A program made the translations under genes and the position numbers. From NCBI GenBank assembly GCA_016794505.1, contig JAEUJZ010000117.1, positions 1 to 64,000 on the forward strand: a stretch of 64,000 bases of DNA, read 5' to 3'. Below the pieces are notes generated by a model that did not search any database, had not been told where the DNA came from, and saw only the letters and a program-made list of their open reading frames with translations. Source of the stretch: Myxococcales bacterium (GTDB taxonomy: Bacteria; Myxococcota_A; Polyangia; Palsa-1104; JAEUJZ01). This document shows, in pieces, positions 1 through 8,215 of the stretch (its first letter is position 1; each line of letters starts with the position of its first letter).

Positions 1-846
1 CTCGGCGCCATCGATCCCATCCTGCGCGAGGACGGCTGCGTCTGGACCGATCCGACACCGCGCCAAGCTTCATACAAATGGTTCTGCATCGGAACGCCCG
101 ATCCACAGAACCCAGGAATGATCCTTCTCGATAGCGGCGGCCGTCTTCCCGTCGGCACGCACCTGTGGGAACACGGCACATCGCTGCGCATCAACGACGG
201 AACGAAAGTCGCTGAGATTCCGCTGACGGCGCGCCTGCACAAAGCCGTTCTCGACTACGTCGACGGGCTGATGCGCCACGATCCCGATCCCAAGCTCTGT
301 GAAGGGAAGATCGATCCGATTCCGCAGGGCATTGATGCAGGCTGGGCTGCCGTCGTTGCGAATGACGACTTCGGCGGTCGTGCCGCCGTGCTCGGGATGC
401 AGATCTATCGCGAGATCACGTGCAACCCAGAGGCGCAAGGCGCGCAGTTGTTGTTGCCGTTCTTGGGCAAGCTCGGCGGCCGCGGACCGCTGCGCACCAA
501 GCCGAGCCTCGCAGAACACATCGATCCGCCGCTTAAGCCAGGGCAGGTGCATCACGCGATCTCGCGGCGGGTGCATCGCGCATTAGAGAGGCATCGCGTT
601 TTAGCTGGTCACTATCAGGCGCGCGATCCACGATTTGTTCTGCAAGCCGCGGATGGCAATGCACATCGCGGGTATCAGAGGTGGCATCAGGATCTCGATC
701 AAGAAGTGATGAACTGGATCGAGCAGAACCGACTCGCTACGCCCGGAGAATTTGAGGCCCATCTACGATCGTTATATGAGCGACCGGAGTTGTTGCAGCG
801 CTTTCCGCGAGGGTTTGAGGCAGTGAGCAAGACGGGCGAGAAATGA
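1..846 (+). CDS. C-terminal part of a polymorphic toxin (SitA6-like, nuclease-type C-terminus), 5' truncated by window
   Basis: The reading frame is open from base 1, so this is the 3' part of a longer gene; the internal ATG at 118 is not the real start. The last ~90 residues contain HHAISRRVHRALERH, a spaced His pair (GNAHRGYQRWH) and an acidic tail ending in a PELLQRFP motif. This resembles the His-rich nuclease-like tips (AHH/HNH-like) of myxobacterial polymorphic toxins. The stop codon overlaps the start of the next gene (ATGA), and that gene is a double-CXXCG protein of the kind known as SitI6-type immunity. From that pairing I infer an antibacterial or kin-discrimination toxin. The upstream 150 residues are not recognised and no lipobox is visible because the N-terminus lies outside the window. 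Confidence 0.6.
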   Translation, partial: LGAIDPILREDGCVWTDPTPRQASYKWFCIGTPDPQNPGMILLDSGGRLPVGTHLWEHGTSLRINDGTKVAEIPLTARLHKAVLDYVDGLMRHDPDPKLCEGKIDPIPQGIDAGWAAVVANDDFGGRAAVLGMQIYREITCNPEAQGAQLLLPFLGKLGGRGPLRTKPSLAEHIDPPLKPGQVHHAISRRVHRALERHRVLAGHYQARDPRFVLQAADGNAHRGYQRWHQDLDQEVMNWIEQNRLATPGEFEAHLRSLYERPELLQRFPRGFEAVSKTGEK

Positions 847-1475
847 AAGCGATTTATCTTCTAAACTGGCGGGGCAAGGTCTATGGCGAGGCGACGACAG
901 ATTTTGTCCAGGCTGAGCCATTCAATACCGGAACGGATGAGGACAACTGCCCCGCCTGTGGGGGGCCCGTGGGAATGTGGTCTTGGGAGCCGCCACTGCG
1001 CGTCGAGTTGGAGACCTGGGGCAGCCACTTCGGTGATATGGCCTTCGGTCCCGGTGGCGACATCCTGATCAGCGAGCGCTTCAAAGACCTGTGGTTGAAG
1101 TCGGGATTGATGGGCCTGGAAGGGTTTGATCCGGTGGAGATCGTGAAGGTGGTGCGGCGCGGCAAGCGCTTCAAGGATTCGCCGCCCGCATATGTTCGTG
1201 TCATGCCGCAGCGCTCGCAAGCGGCGCTCGATTTTGTGGCCTCAGGCATGCAGTGGGTGAAACCACCGTCGCCGCGCTGTGATGTCTGCCGCGAGGGCGG
1301 AATCAAGAAAGGCTGGGAGCGGATCGTGCTGGAAGAAGAACCACGCGAAAACATCTGCACGGTGCGCGGCTTTGGCGAGGTACTGGTCGACGAGCACTTC
1401 AAGCGGTTCGTCGAGGAGAATGGGCTGTTGAATTGCCCATTGGTGCCGGCGGAGGAAGCGGCGCACTGGTTTTAA
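843..1475 (+). CDS. Double-CXXCG motif protein, putative immunity protein (SitI6-like)
   Basis: A 210-residue cytoplasmic protein without signal peptide. It has one CPACG motif near residue 37 and a second Cys pair (CDVC) near residue 145, the spacing expected of the myxobacterial double-CXXCG family, which probably binds zinc. Between them is a WSWEPP segment and a GGDILISERF segment; the C-terminus repeats the pattern with GEVLVDEHFKRF. Family members encoded directly after SitA-type lipoprotein toxins in Myxococcus protect the producer. The start codon overlaps the upstream stop (ATGA), so translation is coupled. The second motif lacks the final Gly of CXXCG (CDVCR). Confidence 0.65.
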   Translation: MKAIYLLNWRGKVYGEATTDFVQAEPFNTGTDEDNCPACGGPVGMWSWEPPLRVELETWGSHFGDMAFGPGGDILISERFKDLWLKSGLMGLEGFDPVEIVKVVRRGKRFKDSPPAYVRVMPQRSQAALDFVASGMQWVKPPSPRCDVCREGGIKKGWERIVLEEEPRENICTVRGFGEVLVDEHFKRFVEENGLLNCPLVPAEEAAHWF

Positions 1476-1534
1476 GGGGCGGCGAATTGGGGGGCTTCTT
1501 GCTATAGGGCGGCGAGGTGGGGGCGCGGCAGTCG

Positions 1535-2770
1535 CTAGCGGCTGGTCGACGGGATCGGCAGGGGGGGCAGCATGGCCTGCACGCGCCGCAGGGCGGCTCG
1601 GCGCAGCGCTTCTTCGACGCTGGGGACGTCGCAGTCGGGATGGCGCGGCAGCCAAAATACGACGGCGAGCTCGGCCTTGTCGGTCACGTTGAGCAGGCTG
1701 ACGCGCGGCGCGGGTCGCTCGATGGCGGGCGGCTCGATGGCGCCCAGCTCCGACATGAGCTGCTCGCTGAGCGACTCGATATCGAGCGTCGCGGGCACGG
1801 TGATGCGGACCTCGGCGCGCACGGCATCGCCGTGGGTTTGGTTGACGAGCCGACTGGATACCAGCTCGGCATTGGGGACGATGAGCAAGCTGCCATCGGC
1901 CATGCGAAAGTGGGTCGCGCGCATGCCGATCTCGATGACTTCGCCGCTGTCTCCGCTGGGTAGCTTGACGCGATCGCCGACGCGAAACGGGTGATCAAGG
2001 GCCAAGACCAAGCTGGCGATGATGTTCGACAGCGCCTGCTGCGACGCCAAGCTGATGGCCAGCGAGGTGACACCGAGCGCCGCGATCACCGACGAGATGT
2101 TCTGGCCAAAGTGATCGAGGACGACGATCAGCCCGCTCAGCCAAAGCACCATGGACAAGATGCGCTGGATCAGGGTGATGAGCGTCGAAGAGCCGGCATC
2201 GCGAGGGCTGGTGCGGCTGGCCAGCGGCCCGGTCGAGCCAGGTTCTGGGTCGGGACCGACGCTGCCGTGGTCGGGTAGCGGATCAGGCCAGGCCAAGACC
2301 GGACGCAGCACATGGTCGATGATCATGCGCGCCAAGCGCACGACGCCGCGCGTGCCGATGGCCGTGGCAATGACGAACAGCGCACCGGCCACCCAGCGCG
2401 CCGGACCCTTGACCGCAGGCCAGGCATCCTCGACGGCGTCGGCGATGCCCGCGAACAAAACGACCCAGCGCAGCGTCGGCGCGATGAACTGCAAGATCTG
2501 CGACAGCAAGACCTGCCCGCGCCGCGCCGCCCACAGTCCCAGCCGACGCACCACGGCGCCCAGCAGCCAGGCCAAAAAGAAGGTCACCACCAGGGCGACC
2601 AAAAGATGCAGGAACCACAGAAGCGAAGCCGAGACGGGAAACCAGCGCAGAAGGTGGCCGTCGATCCACTGCCCAAAGGACTCGATCGGGGCCTGCATCT
2701 TGAGCAGCGTCGGCGTGGTCTGTGCCGGCGCTACGCTGATCGGCGCGGTCGAGGCAGCCGCGGGGTTCAC
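1535..2770 (-). CDS. Mechanosensitive ion channel, MscS family
   Basis: A 411-residue membrane protein. Several hydrophobic helices lie between residues 45 and 225, followed by the MscS pore helix and beta domain (ASQQALSNIIASLVLALD, then HPFRVGDRVKL, then a GEVIEIGMRATHFR strand and IVPNAELVSSRLVN), the family hallmark. It releases solutes on hypo-osmotic shock in the cytoplasmic membrane. The start is a GTG at 2770 with a TAGGAG Shine-Dalgarno 6-7 bases away that overlaps the transaldolase stop; ATG 2698 is a weaker alternative. It is the second gene of a two-gene minus-strand unit with transaldolase, 9 bp apart. Confidence 0.9.
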   Translation of the reverse strand: MNPAAASTAPISVAPAQTTPTLLKMQAPIESFGQWIDGHLLRWFPVSASLLWFLHLLVALVVTFFLAWLLGAVVRRLGLWAARRGQVLLSQILQFIAPTLRWVVLFAGIADAVEDAWPAVKGPARWVAGALFVIATAIGTRGVVRLARMIIDHVLRPVLAWPDPLPDHGSVGPDPEPGSTGPLASRTSPRDAGSSTLITLIQRILSMVLWLSGLIVVLDHFGQNISSVIAALGVTSLAISLASQQALSNIIASLVLALDHPFRVGDRVKLPSGDSGEVIEIGMRATHFRMADGSLLIVPNAELVSSRLVNQTHGDAVRAEVRITVPATLDIESLSEQLMSELGAIEPPAIERPAPRVSLLNVTDKAELAVVFWLPRHPDCDVPSVEEALRRAALRRVQAMLPPLPIPSTSR

Positions 2771-2779
2771 GCGACGCTC

Positions 2780-3802
2780 CTAGGCCTTGTCGCTCGGCTG
2801 CAAGCGACTCTTGAGCAGCCCCTCGACGGACACGATGGCCTTGCTGAAGTCTTCGATGCCCTGCGCGAGCTTTTCTTGGGCCATGCGGTTCTGGGCGTGC
2901 ATGGCTGAAAAGCTCGCTTCGTCGCTGGCGATGCGCGACAGGCTCAGGCTCTGCGCGTGTACAGCCGACAGCTTGCGCGGCAGGGGGGCCCGCGTCTCGG
3001 CCAGCTCTTTTAGAAGCTTGGGCGCAATCGTCAACAGGTCGCAGCCGGCAAGCTCGGTGATCTCGCCGATGCTGCGGAAGCTTGCCCCCATCACCTCGGT
3101 GCGATAGCCGAAGTGCTTGTAATAGTTGTAAATCTGCGTCACGGACCGAACGCCTGGATCCTCGGCGGGTGGATAGCTGCTGCGGCCTTCCGTCTTGAGG
3201 TACCAGTCGAGGATGCGGCCGACAAACGGCGAGATCAGCGTCACGCCCGCCTCGGCGCAGGCGACAGCCTGGTGGATGCCAAAGAGCAAGGTCAGGTTGC
3301 AGTGGATGCCTTCTTTTTCCAGCACCTCGGCGGCGCGAATGCCTTCCCAGGTCGCGGCGAGCTTGATGAGGACGCGCTCGCGGCTCTGCCCGGCGGCTTC
3401 GTACTTGCGGATCAGCAGGCGAGCCTTTTCGATGCTGGCCGCTGTGTCGTACGATAGCCGCGCATCGACCTCGGTCGAGACGCGACCGGGCACGACGGCA
3501 AGGATGCGCAGCCCGAATTCGACGGCCAAGTGATCGAGGGCGATGGCGGCGGTCTCATCGGCGCTGCCGCCGGGTCGCTGGCCCTTGGCGAACGACAGCG
3601 CGCTCTGCACGACGTCGGCGTACTCGGGCATCTGCGCTGCGGCCTGCACCAGCGAAGGATTCGTCGTCGCGTCATACGGCCGGAACTTCTCGATGGACAA
3701 GAAATCTCCGGTGTCTGCGACCACTTTGGTCATCTCTTTTAGCTGCTCAAGCAGGCTCTTGGGTTCCACGGTGGCGTCAGACGGTGCGACGGAGTTTTCC
3801 AT
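2780..3802 (-). CDS. tal: Transaldolase
   Basis: A 340-residue cytoplasmic enzyme of the non-oxidative pentose phosphate pathway that moves a dihydroxyacetone unit from sedoheptulose 7-phosphate to glyceraldehyde 3-phosphate. The Schiff-base lysine sits in RVLIKLAATWEG (Lys147). The N-terminal DATTNPSL motif (Asp44) and the CNLTLLF and SPFVGRILDW strands are typical of the ~320-residue TalB-type enzyme. ATG 3802 is preceded by GAGGT at a good distance. It is the first gene of the tal-mscS unit. Confidence 0.95.
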   Translation of the reverse strand: MENSVAPSDATVEPKSLLEQLKEMTKVVADTGDFLSIEKFRPYDATTNPSLVQAAAQMPEYADVVQSALSFAKGQRPGGSADETAAIALDHLAVEFGLRILAVVPGRVSTEVDARLSYDTAASIEKARLLIRKYEAAGQSRERVLIKLAATWEGIRAAEVLEKEGIHCNLTLLFGIHQAVACAEAGVTLISPFVGRILDWYLKTEGRSSYPPAEDPGVRSVTQIYNYYKHFGYRTEVMGASFRSIGEITELAGCDLLTIAPKLLKELAETRAPLPRKLSAVHAQSLSLSRIASDEASFSAMHAQNRMAQEKLAQGIEDFSKAIVSVEGLLKSRLQPSDKA

Positions 3803-3881
3803 GTCTCGGACCTCGTTCTAAGTCGTCTCAGGGTACGCGATCCAGCCAGGCGAAAGAAGCCTGGGCACGCAGCGCCGTCCC

Positions 3882-3925
3882 GCCCGATGCAGGCCCGATG
3901 CAGGCCCGATGCAGGCCCGATGCAG
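3882..3925. repeat. 11-bp tandem repeat, four exact copies
   Basis: The unit GCCCGATGCAG occurs four times head to tail without mismatch. It lies in the 181-bp gap between the transaldolase start (minus) and the glycosyltransferase start (plus), so it is upstream of both genes. A copy-number change here could alter promoter spacing. Confidence 0.9.
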
Positions 3926-3983
3926 GCAGCGAGACATGGCCGACGTATTGACCGGGATCGCCGTGCCTTGATAGCGTGCCGCG

Positions 3984-5492
3984 GTGAGCTTTCCGGGGCG
4001 CTCGTCTGTGCTTGCGGTGTTGAAGATGCGCTCCCTGGGGGTGCTGCTGGCCGTGCTGTGCCTGTACTGCTGTCGCCACGATCCAACGCGACAGATCATC
4101 CAGAAGCTGCGCACCGTCGAGGACGTGCAGCGCGTGTATCGCCAGCTGATCTGGCCGCCCTGGCAGCTTGTGCGGACGTATGTCTCGGCGGAAGACGACG
4201 TCCATCTGTACTTCGAGTACACGCGCGTCATCCTCGGCGAGGAGCCGGACTCGGCGTACATCGCAAGCTGGCAGGCGACCAACGACCCGCGCTTTATCAG
4301 CGAGCTTCACCAGGCCCTGACGCGCAAAAAAGGACTGCGCCTGCCCTATCGCGATGTGCCGATCATCCTGCCGCCGGTCGCGCTCGCGGCCATGCTGGTG
4401 CCGCGGCTTTTCGCCGACACGCTGGGTGGTTATCGCATCGGCTTCGCGGCGTGGATGGCGGGGCTGCACCTGGGATCGCTGTACATCGGCTGGCAGCTCT
4501 TGCGTCGCCTGCGACCGCCGGGCGCGCATCGCCAACGTCAAGCGACCGACGAGCCAGCCGGCCTGCGCGCGTTCTTGTTCCGCGCCGCGGCTGCGACGGC
4601 GTGCATGGGGCCGCTTCTGGTCGGGCGCTATGACCCGCTGCCGACGTTCTTTGTCGTGCTGGCCCTGTGGCTTTTGCTGCGCGGCGTTGGTGCGGCGGCG
4701 GCGCTGATGCTGCTTCTGGGAGCCGGCTCGAAGCTGTTTCCGCTGTTTCTGGTGCCGCTTTGGGCCGCGATCATGCTGGGGCAAGGCGCTCGACTGCGGC
4801 GACGCTTGCTGGGCTTTCTTGCACCCTTCGCCCTGGTCTTCGCGGTCGCGGTGCTGGGATTGATCCAGCAGGGCAAGACCCCCGATGTGCTCTTGGGATC
4901 CATCGTCCTTTTCGGCAAGCGCCCGATCCAGATCGAGTCGCTGCTGGGATCGATCCTGCGCCTGTCCGGCAGCGGCCTGGTGTTCTCGTATGGCTCGGAC
5001 AATGTGCAGCTGGGTCGACTGCTGTTTCTGCCGCAGCTTGTCGATGCGCTGAGCCTGGTCGGAGCGCTCGTGCTGTCGGCGCTGGCCTTCGTGGGCAGTC
5101 GGCGGCTCGCGCGCGAGGACGAGGCGGCGCTGGGTCGCTTTCTGTGCCACTTCTCGCTGACGGGCTTGCTGCTGCTTCTTCTAAGCAGCAAGCTGCTTTC
5201 GCCGCAGTACTTGGTGTGGGTGCTGCCGCTGTGCGTGCTCGTGCCAGGCCTGCCGCTTGCTCGCGCCGAGCCAGGCTCGCGCATGTTCCGTCTGTACTGC
5301 GTCGCTCTGGTGCTCACGCAGGTGTACTTCCCATACCTGTTCGCGCTGGTGGCGCAGGGCGTGCGACCGCTGCTTTGGCTGGTGCTGCTGCGCAACCTGA
5401 TCCTCCTCGCGGCGCTGGTCACGCTGCTGCGGCCGAACGCCTGGCTCCGCCCGCGCGGGGGTCCGCCCGAGTTGCCGCGCACAGGCCTCTAG
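3984..5492 (+). CDS. Integral membrane glycosyltransferase, GT87/DUF2029-like
   Basis: A ~500-residue polytopic protein with about ten hydrophobic helices and a C-terminal Pro/Arg tail. The segment KRPIQIESLLGSILRL is the recognisable signature of GT87-type polyprenyl-phosphate-mannose-dependent mannosyltransferases. A short conserved FEYTRVILGEEPDSAY segment follows the first helix where the catalytic loop lies in that family. It probably transfers a lipid-linked sugar at the cytoplasmic membrane; acceptor unknown. The reported start is a GTG with poor Shine-Dalgarno; ATG 4026 gives an N-terminus that begins directly with the first helix and may be the true start. It is followed 36 bp later by a HAD phosphatase. 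Confidence 0.65.
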   Translation: MSFPGRSSVLAVLKMRSLGVLLAVLCLYCCRHDPTRQIIQKLRTVEDVQRVYRQLIWPPWQLVRTYVSAEDDVHLYFEYTRVILGEEPDSAYIASWQATNDPRFISELHQALTRKKGLRLPYRDVPIILPPVALAAMLVPRLFADTLGGYRIGFAAWMAGLHLGSLYIGWQLLRRLRPPGAHRQRQATDEPAGLRAFLFRAAAATACMGPLLVGRYDPLPTFFVVLALWLLLRGVGAAAALMLLLGAGSKLFPLFLVPLWAAIMLGQGARLRRRLLGFLAPFALVFAVAVLGLIQQGKTPDVLLGSIVLFGKRPIQIESLLGSILRLSGSGLVFSYGSDNVQLGRLLFLPQLVDALSLVGALVLSALAFVGSRRLAREDEAALGRFLCHFSLTGLLLLLLSSKLLSPQYLVWVLPLCVLVPGLPLARAEPGSRMFRLYCVALVLTQVYFPYLFALVAQGVRPLLWLVLLRNLILLAALVTLLRPNAWLRPRGGPPELPRTGL

Positions 5493-5528
5493 CTTCGCGG
5501 CCGGAAGTCGTGCCATAACGCGTCGGCG

Positions 5529-6209
5529 ATGCACGAGAAGAAGTTCTCCCGCTCTGCGGCCTTTTATGACGTGGACGGCACGCTGATCCGCACCAACATC
5601 GTCCATGCGTTTGCCTATTACGCGATGAATCAGCCGACGCTGCCGCGCTCGGCCTGGGCCAGCTTGAAGACCGCGGCCTCGATCCCGCTGTTCGCCATCG
5701 CGGACAAGCTGTCGCGCAAGCTGTTCAACCAGATGTTCTATCAGTACTACGCCGGGCAGTCAGAAGACCGCCTGCTGGTCTTGGCCGAGGATCTGTTTGA
5801 AGAGGTCATCAAGCCCGCCATCTATCCCGGCACGCCGGATCTGATCGAAGAAGCCAAGCGCGCGGGCTGCCGTCCGGTGCTGGTGTCCGGCGGTCTCGAC
5901 TTCACGGTGCTGCCGCTGGCTCGCTATTTGGGGATCCCCGACGTCCTCGCCAACTCGCTGGAGTTCGAACGAGGCTATGCCACGGGACGCTTGGGCAAGC
6001 CGTTTGTGGCCGGTGCCACCAAGTCCGCGCTGATGCTCGACTTCGCCAAGAAACACGGCCTGGATCTGGGGCAGTCCTGGGCGTATTCCGACAGCTACAG
6101 CGACTATCCCATGCTCGCGGCCGTCGGCCGACCGACCGCCGTAAATCCCGACACCCGCCTGCGCATCGTCGCCCGCAGCTACGACTGGCCCATTATCGAT
6201 CTGCGCTAG
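5529..6209 (+). CDS. HAD-IB family hydrolase (phosphoserine phosphatase-like)
   Basis: A 226-residue protein with HAD motif I FYDVDGTL (nucleophile Asp14, general acid Asp16), motif II LVSGG, a motif III lysine region (GKPFVAGATKSAL) and the acidic motif YSDSYSDYPML. The helical cap between residues 30 and 100 is typical of subfamily IB (SerB-like hydrolases, and the N-terminal domains of some acyltransferases). The substrate cannot be read from the sequence. The neighbouring glycosyltransferase makes a lipid-, sugar- or acyl-phosphate possible, but this is inference. Confidence 0.85.
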   Translation: MHEKKFSRSAAFYDVDGTLIRTNIVHAFAYYAMNQPTLPRSAWASLKTAASIPLFAIADKLSRKLFNQMFYQYYAGQSEDRLLVLAEDLFEEVIKPAIYPGTPDLIEEAKRAGCRPVLVSGGLDFTVLPLARYLGIPDVLANSLEFERGYATGRLGKPFVAGATKSALMLDFAKKHGLDLGQSWAYSDSYSDYPMLAAVGRPTAVNPDTRLRIVARSYDWPIIDLR

Positions 6210-6414
6210 CTAGGACATCCAGGCGAGCCCGATCGCTGCGGGCTATGAGCTGGTGCGTTCCGTCAGAGATGCGAAAGGCCGCGGGCTCACCCTGCTGCGC
6301 AACACATGGGCCAAGCCCTTGTGCTGACACACACGGCTCACGCCCCCATCGGCTGCCCGCAGTATTCCGCCCAGCCCGGCCTGGTGCCAGATCGTGTGGA
6401 TCAAGGAAGCCTCG

Positions 6415-6615
6415 ATGCGGCCGCTGAAACAGGCGGTGGCGAGGGGCGATGCGAACACGGCGCCGCTCATCGTCGCGCTGCATCGCGCGTATACTAGGGC
6501 CCTCTGTCTAGATCGGGCGGATCTAGCTGTGCTGGTACAGGCAGCGGCCAAGCTGCCCAGCCTGGCATCGGACACGGACCTGCAAGATCTAGCGACCCGA
6601 CGGACGTTGCAATGA
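6415..6615 (+). CDS. Small hypothetical protein, coupled to the PP2C-like gene
   Basis: A 66-residue ORF. ATG 6415 has an AAGGA Shine-Dalgarno six to seven bases upstream; a GTG at 6394 in the same frame lacks one. The protein is helical and rich in Ala and Leu, with no signal peptide or membrane helix, and I recognise no family. Its stop overlaps the start of the next gene (ATGA), which is the main argument that it is real. About 200 bp upstream (6210-6414) show no convincing gene. Confidence 0.45.
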   Translation: MRPLKQAVARGDANTAPLIVALHRAYTRALCLDRADLAVLVQAAAKLPSLASDTDLQDLATRRTLQ

Positions 6616-8120
6616 GCACGACAGAGCCCGCACCGCGCATCCCGTGGTTTGAAGGCCGCAGCATCCGCGTCTTTCAAGAGGCGGAATTCATCGGCTTTCG
6701 CGCCGCCAAAGGCCATGCGTTCACATCCCCCAAGCGATCCGCAACGCTGTACCTGCGGGACGATTCGATCGAGTCCGTGGCGGTCGCGGCGCTGCCGTCC
6801 CCTGACTGGGTGGCGCTGCAGATCCACGGCGACTTTCGCGAAGGCGAGCTGCCAGACGACATCGCATTCGATCCAGTGGCCGCCGAGGATGCCGCTGCCG
6901 TTGTGGCGCTGCTGAACGATCGACTGAAGCTGCCGCGCGTGCCACCGGTCCCGGAGCCCATTTACCCCCACCGGCTGACCCAGACGGGACCCAGTCAGCT
7001 GCCCGACGGAGCGTGTATCCGCGTGGTGGGTCAATACCGCCCCGTACACTTGGAGGGGCCCGACTTTGAAGGCGCGAAGCTTCGAGGCCATCCAGCCCTG
7101 CTGAAAGGACTGGTCAAAGGCAGGCGCTACGCCGTTACGGGAACCTATGATCCGGGCCTTCTCTCTCGAAGAACCGAAGGCCAGGCACTGATCGTCGGCT
7201 GCAATGGCCCCGCGATCTATGTTCGCAGCATCCAGCCCGAGCCGAACGGCCAGCGCCTGTCGCCGCTTTCCTGCTATGAGCCGCCGCCTTCGCCGTTTCG
7301 GCGCGGTCCGGTCTGGGCCTGGCTGCACCCCGCGGAATATCGCGGGCATGAGCAGTACGAGTTTTCCACCCGTCTGGACCCCGAGACACGCATCGTCGCT
7401 GCGCTGGATGGCGCAGGCGGAGACCGCACAGGTCACTGGGCCGCTCGCGTGGGCTTGCTGACGCTGGCGACCCTGATTCCCGAGCCGTTCTATCAGCCCT
7501 TCCTCGGGGCTCCCGCCGAGCCCACACCCGAGCCGCGCGAGGACTTCGCGGCGTGGGTCGCGTGGCTTGTGGATCGCAGTCCCCTGCCCCGTGAACCGAC
7601 CGCGTTGCTGAACGCGCTGGGTCGGCGCATCGGGCATGTGCTGGAAGAGATCAACCTGCGCGGATACTCGCTGGGCTTAAGCGGAGTGATCGCGCTGATA
7701 CAAAATCGCCGAGTGACGCTGGTGCGTCGCGGCCTGGCGCGGGTCTATCGGCTGCAAGGCGGTGAGCTGCAGGTCTTGCTGTATGAAGACACGCTGGCGC
7801 GCCACCCAGAGTACGTGACCAAGCCCGACGCGCTGGCCGCACTTGGGGGATTTGGTTCCACCCCGATTTCGTTGTTCACCCCGAGTGACAGTCACGTCGG
7901 CGCGCAGCCGCTGGCAATCGACGTGCAGCCAGGGGATCGACTGATCGTTGCGCTGGGCAAAGAGCTGCTGTCCGCCCTGGCCGACCCAGCGCGCGAGCGC
8001 TTGCTGGCCGCCTCAGAGCCCAACGTAGTGGCCGGCATGCCCGCAACACGAGACATGGCGCTCGACGGCTGGGGCGTCGTGGCCATCGATATCGATCCCT
8101 CTGCGGAAAACCCAACCTAG
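6612..8120 (+). CDS. PP2C-like protein with degenerate catalytic motifs
   Basis: A 502-residue soluble protein. The C-terminal half (from about residue 225) follows the order of a PP2C Ser/Thr phosphatase: a YEFSTRLD strand, then ALDGAGGDRTGHWAA (near residue 263, compare DGMGGH), then GVIALIQNRRVTLVRRGLAR (near 358-378), where the usual GDSR turn is replaced by RGLA, then GDRLIVAL and a final WGVVAIDID in place of the DNxT strand. Two metal-binding aspartates therefore seem lost. The first 220 residues are unrecognised. A regulatory pseudophosphatase is my inference. A Ser/Thr kinase lies 1.1 kb downstream on the same strand. Confidence 0.55.
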   Translation: MSTTEPAPRIPWFEGRSIRVFQEAEFIGFRAAKGHAFTSPKRSATLYLRDDSIESVAVAALPSPDWVALQIHGDFREGELPDDIAFDPVAAEDAAAVVALLNDRLKLPRVPPVPEPIYPHRLTQTGPSQLPDGACIRVVGQYRPVHLEGPDFEGAKLRGHPALLKGLVKGRRYAVTGTYDPGLLSRRTEGQALIVGCNGPAIYVRSIQPEPNGQRLSPLSCYEPPPSPFRRGPVWAWLHPAEYRGHEQYEFSTRLDPETRIVAALDGAGGDRTGHWAARVGLLTLATLIPEPFYQPFLGAPAEPTPEPREDFAAWVAWLVDRSPLPREPTALLNALGRRIGHVLEEINLRGYSLGLSGVIALIQNRRVTLVRRGLARVYRLQGGELQVLLYEDTLARHPEYVTKPDALAALGGFGSTPISLFTPSDSHVGAQPLAIDVQPGDRLIVALGKELLSALADPARERLLAASEPNVVAGMPATRDMALDGWGVVAIDIDPSAENPT

Positions 8121-8126
8121 ATAATA

Positions 8127-8159
8127 CTGAAATATAAGCAGTTTTATATTTAATATCAG
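8127..8159. terminator. AT-rich inverted repeat between convergent genes
   Basis: AAATATAA at 8130-8137 and TTATATTT at 8144-8151 form a perfect 8-bp stem with a 6-base loop; CTGA and TCAG just outside can extend it. It stands in the gap between the PP2C-like gene (plus) and the alpha/beta hydrolase (minus). A stem this AT-rich is weak, so a termination role is tentative. Confidence 0.35.
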
Positions 8160-8215
8160 GGTCGACTAATTAACTAATTCATTCATCAAAGGCCCAGGCG
8201 CACAGACGTACCGGT

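Noticed and set aside
70..576. 168-residue minus-strand frame over the toxin gene
   Set aside because: Antisense to the toxin frame, which has a coupled immunity gene and recognisable motifs.
6211..6414. Possible second Sec gene: frame with TGA at 6325 preceded by a Cys codon and followed by an open frame
   Set aside because: No redox family motif around the TGA, no hairpin in the right place, no start with Shine-Dalgarno, and the protein context is not recognisable.
6243..7637. 464-residue open frame on the minus strand
   Set aside because: Antisense to the PP2C-like gene with unnatural Arg/Gln/Gly-rich composition; a shadow of high-GC coding.
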